Shown: piece by piece, positions 20,101 through 30,053 of the stretch
Layout of the letters: every line of letters starts with the position of its first letter
Numbering within the stretch: the first letter of the stretch is position 1
From: Agapanthus africanus
Taxonomy: Eukaryota > Streptophyta > Magnoliopsida > Asparagales > Amaryllidaceae
Direction of reading: 5' to 3'
Assembly (NCBI GenBank): GCA_030015575.1
Contig: JASDDO010000008.1
Coordinates: 80,701,965 to 80,765,964, forward strand
Length of the DNA stretch: 64,000 nucleotides
Position numbers and translations under genes: made by a program
Notes under the pieces: generated by a model
Told to the model about the DNA's origin: nothing
The model's database searches: none
Seen by the model: the letters and a program-made list of their open reading frames with translations, nothing else

Positions 20101-20964
20101 CTTGGCGTTCCATGCCTTGCAATCCTTCTTCCAGTGCCCTTTCCTGTGACAATGGAAGCACTCATCCAGGCCAACTACCGGTGCTGTAAACTTTTTCTTT
20201 CCCTTCTTTCCCACCTTACTAACACCTCCTCTAGGTCTGGGTGCGGCCTTCTTCTTCCTTCCTTTGGCCCTAGCCTTGGACCCTGAAGAAGATGTACCGC
20301 CAACAAACATAGCGGGTGTTTCCCTTGCCTTCTGCAAGGTGCCCTCTGCACTCCTTAACATGTTTAGGAGTTCCGCAAGTTCAACTTCTTTTCCTTGAAG
20401 ATTGAAGTTGAGGATAAACTGGGCGTAGGTGGGAGGAAGGGACTGGAGAACAAGGTCTGTATAGAGCTCATTATCCAAAGTCGTTCCAAGGTCCGCGAGC
20501 TCTTCAATATAGCCGATCATCTGTAGGACATGTTCACCTACAGATGACCCGACAGCCAACCTCGCTCGAAACAGTTTCTTAGAGGTCTCGTATCTTGCTA
20601 TACGAGATTGCTCTCCATAAAGTTCCTTTGTATGGAGAAATATGCCATCTAGGGACATATCCTCGTGCCTCCTCTGATGTTCATTGTTCATCGAGGCAAG
20701 CACGATGCACTTGGCTCTCGCGCAATCTAAATCCCAGGTTTTACGGATTTCCTTATCCGCATTGCTGGATTTGGGACCAAGGACAGCAGGTGCTGTAGCG
20801 GTGAGGACGTACCCCAGTTTGTCATAGGTCAAAGCCATCTTGACATTCCGCAGCCAATCTTTATAGTTTGGCCCCGTCAGTATATTTTTCTCTAAAAGTA
20901 ACTTAAGTCCAGTCATTTTCAGGGTCGCTGCAATTAGGAGAGAGAGAAGAAAACTCTTTAGCAT
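17128..20964 (-). CDS. copia gag-pol polyprotein
   Basis: A single open frame of 1278 codons. Order: gag (about 1-250), CCHC zinc knuckle CFHCHRKGHWKKDC (269-282), aspartic protease with DTGSGSH (about 318-324), integrase zinc region with LWHCRLGHI and CQSC (about 450-500), integrase core with SDVCGP, SDRGGEY and a downstream E in NGVSER, reverse transcriptase with YVDD (about residue 1010), and RNase H. Integrase before reverse transcriptase defines copia order. Translation could start at 20964, or more likely at the Met near 20916, which begins a typical gag. The last codons are frameshifted near 17140. The lineage was not resolved; a Tork-like affiliation is possible. Confidence 0.93.
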   Translation of the reverse strand: MLKSFLLSLLIAATLKMTGLKLLLEKNILTGPNYKDWLRNVKMALTYDKLGYVLTATAPAVLGPKSSNADKEIRKTWDLDCARAKCIVLASMNNEHQRRHEDMSLDGIFLHTKELYGEQSRIARYETSKKLFRARLAVGSSVGEHVLQMIGYIEELADLGTTLDNELYTDLVLQSLPPTYAQFILNFNLQGKEVELAELLNMLRSAEGTLQKARETPAMFVGGTSSSGSKARAKGRKKKAAPRPRGGVSKVGKKGKKKFTAPVVGLDECFHCHRKGHWKKDCKAWNAKNQEPKQAVASTSGVLVIENCLSINSTSWVLDTGSGSHICNSLQALRNRRVLKEGDMILRVANGASVGAASVGDYHLGLTSGHILVLHNCYFVPSLTCNIISVSLLSNKGYDFTFVRDVVNIHLNHGLIGSGTLNNGIYVLNQLQIFNVQNTLKRKSPDLNKAFLWHCRLGHINERRLTKLHREGYLDTFEYQTYDTCQSCLKGKMTKTPFTGQGVRASELLGLIHSDVCGPMSTHARGGYSYFITFTDDYSRYGFIYLMKHKSEAFEKFQEYKNEVENQTGKSIKTLRSDRGGEYLSAEFLGYLKEKGILSQLTPPYTPQHNGVSERRNRTLLDMVRSMMSNTELPRSFWGYALESAAYLLNRAPTKTVPTTPYQMWTGKKPHLQHMKIWGCPAFVKKQHVDKLEARSVKCMFVGYPKNSKGYYFYYAEEQKVFVSRNAHFLENQFLEKEISGSEIELEEIPEPQTATESLVEPEVQEEQNIPAPLRRSSRPSRPPERYYGFLIDGDREDCIIDDDEPTDFRQAIQSGDSVRWLDAMRTEMESMYTNKVWTLDFAPDGVKPIGCKWIFKKKIGVDGQVETYKARLVAKGFRQRPGLDYDETFSPVAMLKSIRVLLAIAAFHDYEIWQMDVKTAFLNGNLEESVYMDQPEGFNQSGSSGKVCKLLKSIYGLKQASRSWNICFDETVKEYDFIKNPDEPCIYSKVVARSVVFLVLYVDDILLIGNDIPMLQSVKGFLSHRFSMKDLGDASYILGIRIYRDRSKRMLGLSQSRYIDTVLKRFSMEDSKRGNLPACHGITLSKEMSPKTDLERERMSIIPYASAVGSIMYAMLCTRPDVAYALSVVSRYQSDPGEKHWIAVKNILKYLRRTKEMFLVYGGKDLRLEAFADSGFQSDKDDSKSMSGYVFTLNGGAVCWKSSKQDTVADSTMEAEYIAACDAAKEAVWMKKFLTELQVVPTIVDPIPLYCDNNGAIALAKEPRSHQKSRHIRGGIT

Positions 20965-22921
20965 GATGCTCTTGCAAGTTTAGAGTGGTTTTTAGTTTAT
21001 CTAAACTGGATGGCTCCCACTGTTTCTCGAATCCTTCCTCAAACCATAAAAGAAGAATTAGCCAAGACTATTCTCACCGTACAATACTTGCTTAACCGTT
21101 CAGCCAGGCCGGTGTCGATACTTCGAGGGAGGTTTTCCAACGCTTTCGCGAAGTTCCTTAATTAAATAACCTCTTTTCTCTGGGGGCGTAACCCCGCTGA
21201 CACTTTTCTGGACACCTACTAGGTTTATAGCATTGATCGTTAAGCGACGAATATCCTGATAAGTAGCATATACTCACAGTAGGATCGGGATCCAAATATC
21301 ATCGTATGATAATGTTGAAGGAATCCTACCAACATTCATCAAACTCCAAATGGTATGCATCTCTTTGCAAATTTCAGTTTCTTTAGAAATTCCCGATATA
21401 AGTTTTTGCCCCATGCTCTTATGACCTTGGCTTTGGTCAAAATGTCATAAGTCACATGTCAAGTTCTACCCGTCATTATCTTGTCAATTTGAACCCATCC
21501 GTATATACCCCTGACTTTGGTCAAATGATAATACGACTGTCCCAAACTAACTCATCTATCTTATGCAACAAATGAAAACCCAGTAGCTACCAAACACTAT
21601 GCCTTGACTTTGGCCAAAATGCATAGCTTGAATACTACTGAATACCCAAATGAAACGACGGAGGGCTACGACTGGTTTTGGCGAAACCGTGAACGTAGTG
21701 AACTTGATATAACCGAAGGAACCTGATAGCTTTTAAAAGGAGTGGTTAAATCTCCGCATTTAAAAATATCTGTTTTAAAAATAACCGAGTGGTTTCTTTT
21801 AAATTGTTCCAACGATTTAAACTTTGGTTTGTTTTACTTTGCATTATAGATAATGCGTCCCATCATTAACCTATCATTGCAGAAAACAACGAAAATATAA
21901 CGTCCTCTTATGCCATCCGCATTCGCCACGGGGTCCCGTCATCACTCGTTAGGTTACTTAACTAACGACAGAGCGGGGGCTGGGCTAGCGCGGGTGTAAA
22001 ACATAAGTGACGTCTAAATAGCTATAATAAATATAGATATTTTACATTCGTCTGACGCAATGATATTCATTCCAGAACACAGATAAACAATATTGGATTT
22101 ACAAGCAATCTGTATTTCTTTTGAGCCTGCAAGAAAAGACAGATTACACAGTTGTGATGAATAGCCGTTTACCCCACCCTCGACCCCTACGGGTACGGCA
22201 AACTACCCACCCGGCAGTCTGTGTACCCCACCTTGGGTCAGTCCTAGGAGCAAAAACAGTAAAATGAAATAATACAACGGTGGCTACAACCGCAACCTGG
22301 AAGTGCCCCGCGAAAATAATATTACAACAAATTACATTTACAACAAATGAATAAATCAATAAACCATTGTTAACCCCGGCTATACACCACAACAGTCCAA
22401 TACAGTTTATATGCACAAACAGATATAACCATTTCAGAAATGTGCAACCCCCTGCCAACCGACATACTAGCAGTTGGGGGAGGTTTACGAACACATCAAA
22501 CAATCACAGATATAATCCAATACGCAAATACTGTATTTTTCGATCGAATAAACAACTTCAAAATTGCTCCAAAATCTGCTCTGTTAAACAGTAACCTGAG
22601 CAACAATTAAATATTCCAGAAAACCCCAAATATCACATGGGACCCACCCAAAAAAATTGAGCCCATGACTCGGCAACTCGGCCGCGGAAGCGCGGCGGAT
22701 CGGTGGGATCCGCGGCGCTTCCGCGGCGCTTTAGTCGAATCATGGGTTCGATTTTCTTGGGTGTTCTCCTGTACTCATGTCAAGCTCTCTGAACACACCA
22801 AAAAAATTTTAGGACTTCATTTTCACTTCGACAGAAACTTAACAGAACTAGGGTTTTCCGGGTTCGTTTTTTCGTTCGAAATTCGTACAAATTTGCGATT
22901 AAGTTATTTAGTGTTTAGCGA
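20965..22921 (-). other. copia 5' leader, untranslated
   Basis: About 2 kb between the primer-binding site and gag with no convincing coding frame. It holds three hairpin-like repeats around a conserved ctttggycaaa core (21418-21451, 21500-21535, 21597-21626). It is long for a copia leader. Confidence 0.6.
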
Positions 22922-22934
22922 GGCTCTGATACCA
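22922..22934 (-). other. copia primer-binding site (initiator tRNA-Met)
   Basis: The minus strand reads TGGTATCAGAGCC one base inside the 5' LTR, the classic complement of the 3' end of plant initiator tRNA-Met. Confidence 0.93.
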
Positions 22935-22935
22935 C

Positions 22936-24817
22936 TGTAAGTCGATGTAGTACACCCCAGTACTTATGGGGAGGCGGAATTTACAAAAACTATCAAGTTT
23001 AAACAACGAACATCGACTAACCGCTTGAATCGAAGCTAAACACTAAAAAACCGTATTCTAAAGTTTCATCTCACTAAAGAGATTAGGGATTATACCTAAT
23101 GAACCAGTCCTTCTTCTTTACGTCCTCCTTTGTTCTCCTCGGCCTTCTCTAGGTAGTAGACGATCCACCCGAGAGCGAAACTCCAAGCTAAACCCCTAAC
23201 TTGAGGTAACTAATCAACTTTGATTGCCAATCAAAGATGATAGGATGATAAAGAGTGAAGGTTATGGATTGTTTAGTCTAACTAATCCTTTGATCTCAAC
23301 ACATGAGGATTAAGGATTAGGGTTTGAAGATGAGAGCTTGAGGAGAGAGAATGTGTGATATGATAATGAGAGAAGAGAGAGAGTGTATCATAATATTATG
23401 AAGCATTCTTATTTTCAACAAATGAATAAAAGAAATGAATAAGCATGCTTCACAAAATATCTTGTGATGATTCATTAACATGAGTCATTAAGCAATAAAT
23501 GTGCATTAATGAAGTGAATGAATCACCACTATGACTCACTCTCTTTCCAAAACAAACCTCCTTAGTCACATCTTCTAGAAGCTTCTCGAGTAATTACGAG
23601 AACGCCCCTCCGATCCGTAAAAATACGGAAAAACTTTAGACTGTATAAATCCAATAACCGGATACCAGTAACTGGCTTAAACCAAAGCCGACTGGTAAAA
23701 TCTGTCCGAAAGTCGTACGCGCGTAAACGCACGTATGCGTCCGAACCCTTTGTCGCAAAACCATGCAACCTCTATATCGTTTCGCCTGGAGTAGGAAACT
23801 CTCTGTGTGGGACTCTAGAGACTCGACTACTACGCTGGCAGTGGGTTTAACCACAGACCGCAAGCGGCACTAGCTGTACGTAACGGTCCCCAGGTAGTTG
23901 TCGATAAGAAGGCCGATGAGTAAACCCATCCGAACTCCTACTGAGTCTGATGTGACAATCTCCATACAGTCCGGTCCGTTCGTCCATGACTATCGCATAT
24001 CGGGCCTAGGGGGGCGGCAAGCGTCAGTCCCCTAATAGCGGTATAAGTCGTGTCGGAGTAAAGCCCATTACACCCTGAGAAACTGCTGGAACCTACCAGC
24101 AAATCTCGCTTGCCCTGGCCAGGGACTTTGCGTAATGGCTCTCTGACACAGCACGATATCTACTCCCAATACCGGGAGGGACGAATCCTGTCTAACCGCC
24201 ACTGCCTCCAAGTGCTCGGGACTGCACCCAACTGCTACCTGTTTGCACGACTCCATAGAGCCGTGGTAGGGTAGCAATCTAAGAACAGTGGGACACACTC
24301 GAGGCGAAGTAGCAGTGTCAAGTCTGCGGACTACGCTGTACTCATGTCACCTGGGAACTGTACACTGACGACTGGTATCAAACCAACCAACAGTTCCCTG
24401 TGAGTCCTGTCCGGTGTACCCGTAACCTAACGAGCACCTGTATACTATCTCCAGTACGACGTACTGATGGCTGTGGGACAGACCATCTCCCCAACTGGGA
24501 TGAGAAGCGTACACACTAGTCTACTCCGGAGTATCGATGCTCTGTCTCGATAATCCAACGACCAGGGACCTGAATAAGGATGTGCTTGTAGACTACCCAG
24601 CCCCCACTAGTGTGACTGCCATCACAACGCTGGTAGCCAAGCAAGATCCTAAGAGCTCTATCAATACGTACACTCACATATTAAGATAGAAAAACCAAGT
24701 AGCATACTACCATGTTTAGCAAGACTGTTATATACATGTGAATATCCCAAGCTTCCATTAAGTAATATACAAGCTAGTATGATACAGTAATGGCCTTCTA
24801 GGGCATAAACACTAACA
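22936..24817 (-). repeat. copia 5' LTR (1882 bp)
   Basis: Same length and ends as the 3' LTR; followed on the right by the TTTGG duplication. The primer-binding site directly to its left shows that it is the 5' LTR of a minus-strand element. Confidence 0.96.
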
Positions 24818-24822
24818 TTTGG
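24818..24822. repeat. target-site duplication of copia, right copy
   Basis: TTTGG, identical to 15075-15079. Confidence 0.95.
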
Positions 24823-27800
24823 TGGGACTTAAAGTAGTCTATGAAGACTTCCCTCCAATCCTCAGCCTTCTCACGATCTTTTATTTGTAGGGTCGTCTGC
24901 TCAGTCGCTCCCTTTTCTTTAGATAATTCCGGAGGTATTTCTGCCGGGACAAGCACTCGACGGCTTTGTACCACGATTCTTACATCATCGAGGTTTTCGT
25001 CCGCCAGTTCTTTAGAAAGTTTGGCTAACGCGTCTGCTTTGCTGTTTTCTGCGCGTGGTATGTTCTCCAAAGTATAGGAGGGAATTTGGGTCAATAGTTG
25101 TCGCACCTTTTCGCCGTACTTCACCAATTCCGGTTTACACGTTTGGTAATCACCATTTACTTGACTAACAACCAGTTGAGAATCCCCGTATATAAGGAGG
25201 TCTTCAATTCCCAGGTCGATGGCGATTTCGAGGCCTGCTATCAGAGCTTCGTATTCAGCTTCATTGTTTGTCCTCGGCTCTGTTAAGGAGAAGGCGAAGC
25301 GCATTATCCCTCCTCGTGGAGTTGCAAAGACGAGGCCTATCCTTGATTTGATCATTGGGATACCTTGTTTCTGTTTCTTTATGGAGGACGCTCCATCGAA
25401 ATAGAGTTCCCATCGGGTGCTACCGCCGCCAATCGCATCAAATGCATGCTCGTCCGGCAAATCACAGTTCAGAGGAGAATCGGCCGGTATCGGATGCTCA
25501 GCGAGGAAATCGGCAATGGCCTGGCCTTTCACTGCCTTGAGAGGTTGATACGTTATCGAGAACTCCATCAAGAGCAGGGCCCATTTAGCGAGTCGTCCCG
25601 TCAATATGGCTTTTGACATCAAGTATTTAAGGGGATCTACTTTTGAAATGAGACGGACTTCATGCGCCAACGCATAGTGCCTGAGCTTTGTTATCGCGAA
25701 GATTAACGCCAAGCAATGTTTTTCAATGGGAGAGTAGTTGCTTTTTGCCCCCAGTAGAACTCGACTTAAGTAGTAAAGTGCTCTCTCTTTTCCCTGATCG
25801 TTCTCTTGCGCCCATAATGCGCCCAAGGAACCTTCGAGGGCGGTTGTATAAAGAATGAGGGGTTTTCCCTTGACCGGCGCGGCCAACACCGGAGGGTTCT
25901 GCAGGTACTGCTTGATCTCGTCTAGTGCACCTTGGCATTTGTGATCCCAAACGAATGGAGTTCCCGTTTTCATCAGGTTGCTGTAAGGACGGCATTTGCC
26001 TGAAAGATTGGCGATAAATCGCCGGATGTATGCGAGCTTCCCCTGGAGAGACCACAACTGTTTGAGGGTTCTTGGCGGAGGCATTTCCATGATCGCTTTA
26101 ATCTTTGACGGATCTATTTCGATACCTCGGTGTCGAACGATGAATCGCAGGAATTTGCCCGAGGAGACTCCAAACGCGCATTTGAGGGGATTCATTTTCA
26201 AATTATATTGCCGAAGGCGTTGAAATACAGTCTCCAGGTGGTTTAAATGCTCTTCGTATGACATGCTCTTTACTACGAGGTCATCGATATAGCACTCGAC
26301 GATGTCATATATGAGGTCATCGAAGATCTTTGTCATGGCCCTTTGATAAGTAGCGCCAGCGTTCTTTAGACCAAAGGGCATAACCCTGTAACAGAATATA
26401 CCCAAAGGGGTCCGGAAAGCGGTGTGCTTCTGGTCTTCGGGATGCATCTTTATCTGATTGTATCCTGACGAACCGTCCATAAAGGAGAAAACCTCGTGAG
26501 TGGACGTGTTATCTATCATTAGCTCGGTTACCGGTACTGGGAAATCATCCTTTAGACAGGCTTTATTGAGATCCCTGAAATCCACGCATATGCGTACCGT
26601 CCCATTCTTCTTCATTACCGGGACGATATTGGTGATCCAGTCGGGATATTGGACTTCTGGGATAAATCCAGAATCGATCAGCTTCTTGACTTCGGCGTTG
26701 ATGCTCATCTCAAGCTCGAGTCGCATCCTTCTTGGTGCCTGCTTGACTGGCTTGATATCTGGGGATATTGCTAATTTATGCACAGCAACCTCCGGATCTA
26801 AACCTGGCATCTCGGAGTATTTCCACGCGAAGCAGTCTTTATACCGCAGAAGCACATTCTTTAACGCGGCCACCCTTTCTTCAGAGAGTAGCTCGCTGAC
26901 AAATGTCGGTCGCGGGTCATCCGCCGATCCCAACTCAATCTTCTTGAGGTTATCTGCCGTAGTATGTATACCATCTTCCAGTTCTTTCGGAGCTGGCGGA
27001 AATTCTGAGATCACTTCATCATCGCCGTTCTCAAAGCACTGGGGAAGGTCATCCATGTTCTCGCGCTCTTCTTTTAATATCGTAATCGTATAACAGGTGT
27101 GAATCCGCTCCCAGGACCGAGGTGGATCCGGTTCTGCTCTTGCGGCCTTAGGTTCATGCTTTTGCGGCGGCGTTACCCTCCAGCCGTCGGATAAAGCGAA
27201 TCTGCCCCGTTGGTACTGGTCCTCGACCCAGTTTTTGAAGGTGAAGCAGTCTTCGGTGGGATGTCCTATGGCTCGGTGATAAGAGCAGTAGCTCAAACGA
27301 GAAGCCTTGTTAGCTTGCTCAGGGTGTCTAGACTCTGGAAGCGCGATCATTTGATGTTTTAAAGCGAGCTTGAGTAATCTCTCCGTCTTGTCTCGGGGGA
27401 AGGAGTACGCTCGACTCATCTTCTCCATGAGGGACGAATCCGATCCGTGCAGTACCCGTAACCCTCTAATCCCGCGTCGTTGTTGTCGGCTCCTCTTCCC
27501 ACTTCTTAATTTATTTCCGTCTCCGCATTGGGCCTTTCGTACAACGGGTTGACAAAGATGAGCATTTTTGTCTTTTGGAGCCTGTTGAAATAGACGTTGC
27601 GTCCTGGCCTTCTCGTAGATGGCCATCTCGCGGTTGTGGTCTTCCCGAGCTTTCTGACCCATTTTCCTGATAGGCTTGTCCGTTCGTTCTTCAAACGACG
27701 GACTCGGTGCTTCAATCGCGGGGTCTGGTTTTGATGAGGGGTTGGCCTCTCCTGACGAGGCGTCCTCTTCTTCATCAAAGGTGTATATGGCGTAGCTACT

Positions 27801-30053
27801 GTGGGCCCGTTCCCGTTTTCCCGCTCTCACGTATCCAAGCCCGATTGTTTCCATTTTCCCGTTGGGCAATTTGCGTTGAGTTCCGGGGACATCCCAAATC
27901 TTGTTGTAGAACCGAGCCTGCCGAACAGTCTGTTTTAAGGGTATTCCCTGGCGCTTCAATAGCTTCTTTAATCCGTTTGTATAGTGTCTAGGCAGATGGA
28001 TGGGTTGGAGCCTGTCAGGTGTAGCATCCGCGCTATGCCAGATCTCTTTCTGTACTTTCGACTCCGAGGATCGGTAGAATAGAATCACCTTCTCACTCCT
28101 TTGCCTGGGAGGGACGTAAAATGTTCGCAGGTCCTGCACATTATGAGCTTGCAGCGTGTCGAGATCCTTGTAGTGTTCTCGCGGTACCATGGTGATTTGC
28201 AAACTATGGTCATCGCCAGGAGGTGTTTGTATTGACAGCCGATTGGAGAACACAGAGTTAACTTCATCCTCCGAATCACTTCCGAAGACCAGCATGGGGG
28301 CGGGAGTCCCCAGGTTGTTGTGTTGAGATGGCCCTGCATAAACTATCTCTTCCTCTTCTTCGGTATCGCTCCCGAAAACAGGGATGGTGGCGGCGGTTTT
28401 GTTCTCCGGGTCGCGACACCTTTCTGTATCCTCGAAATCTGGCAAAAAGTACTTCGCATCTTCGTACTTGCGGACTTCGTTCACGGAAAATGGGTTCAAC
28501 TCACCTGTTACAGTATACTCGAAACCATCCTTAAAGTACTTCATACACTGATGTTGCGTAGAAGGGATGATGTTGTACTCGTGTAGCCAAAGACGACCGA
28601 GCAAGGCATTGTAGCAGGTCTTGGCGTCGATGACATGGAATTTGATGTCTGTGACGAGAAGTCCAAAGCGTAATGTTAGTATCACAGATCCGAGAGTCCG
28701 TGACGATTGTGAATCAAAACCGGAGATAGTAATTTTGTCACGAGCGAGATGTTGCACACTCATGCAGATTTCCTTCAACACCCGAACATTAAGGAGATTG
28801 ACGGAGGATCCATTATCCACCAGGATCTTGCCTATCCTGATATCATGGCAGTATCCGGAGACATATAGGGGACGGTTATGGTCGCACGTCCCGAGAAGGA
28901 GGTCTTCATCACCGAAAGTGATATCGGCTGTATGCACTTCCTCCAGTTCATCCTTCATCTTTTCAGTGGCGAGGAAGGCTTGGAATTGCTCAGGTTCTTG
29001 TAACGCCTTAATTAGTGAGTCTCGCGCTTCTTTTGATAATAGCAGGGCATCGAGAATGCTAAGTTGAGAAGGTAGCTTCCTTAGGTGCGCGAGGATGTTA
29101 TAGTCCACTTTACCCTTCCTAGGAGGGTCTTTGGTAGTTAGTTCTTTCATGACTTGGTCATCTAAAGTGATATCTTCAGTGACCTTTTCCTTTCCCTTAT
29201 CTTTTCTGCTCACGGGCCCGAGATTCTTTTCTGGGAGTGTGCGATTGCGTAGCTGAATGTTCTCGCAGGCCTCCGATTCCTCCTCTTTCCCTAACACGGA
29301 TTCTTTAAAGAGAGGGCCCAGAGCCATTTCTTCATCAGAGTCGCTCCCAAAGGTGAGAACTTGTGACCCCCCGGCGTGAGCCATATAACAGTTGCCAGTA
29401 GTTCTGTTGTGTCCGTCGACAGCGCTTCTTCGTTCCCGACGGCTCTTGCGTTTCATGCGCTTAAAATGTTGCCGACGAGCAACATATGCTTGCCACCATA
29501 TCTTAAAGGCGTCGCACTCCTCTGTGGGGTATGAGATTTTTCGATGATAGGCGCAATAATCAGGGTGCCTCTCCACCCCATCATGTGTATTTCCCCCCGA
29601 GGGTGGTAGCTTCATTCCCATTGACATGGCTTTGGCAAACCTTTTCCTCGTCTTGAATATCTTCTTGTCTACCTCGGATGCCTTTTGATCTGGCGGGGAT
29701 AGTTCAACTCTTTCATTCAGTCGCCTGCATTTGGTTCCTTCTGACGTTGCCATCTCACGCTCCTGATCCGCTTTACTTTTCAGACGAATCTCGTCTAGAA
29801 AGGCATTGATCATTTCATTTGTCAGCCAGGCACGCTCTGGTTCAGGTTCTGCCTCTAGCTTCTTGGTGCTAGGGGTTTTCTCATCATCGGTAAACGAGTG
29901 GGAGATTACGTTACAACTCGCCACGTATCCTTCGGATTCATCCGACGAGCTCTCTCCATCATCTTCCTCTTGAAAGATGTGGTTGAGGAACTCTTGCAGT
30001 GTGACAGGAGTTCGCGCCTTTTGATTGTATTCTTCCAGCGCGTCGATTTGCTT
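24818..30053 (-). pseudogene. gag-pol copy A, protease to second RNase H
   Basis: Open from just after the TAG at 30054-30056 down to the copia insertion. Order on the minus strand: second CHHC motif (YCAYH..., where the second His is Tyr in this copy), aspartic protease with DNGSSVN near 28800, third CHHC motif (YCSYHRAIGHPTEDC near 27250-27290), reverse transcriptase with YIDD near 26270-26297, RT-linked RNase H, then a separate archaeal-type RNase H with LYFDGAS, NNEAEYEAL and YGDSQLVVS. Two RNase H domains are a hallmark of Tat elements. The frame runs on a few codons into copia LTR before stopping. Confidence 0.9.

Larger units (their letters stand above)
15080..24817 (-). mobile_element. 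Ty1/copia retrotransposon nested in copy A
   Basis: 9738 bp, minus orientation. LTRs at 15080-16961 and 22936-24817 are both 1882 bp with TGTAAG...TAACA ends and are nearly identical; I noticed two substitutions (near 16190-16200 versus 24049-24056). Primer-binding site, leader, gag-pol and polypurine tract are in the expected order. The perfect 5-bp duplication and near-identical LTRs mark a recent insertion, later than the Tat element it interrupts. Confidence 0.97.
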
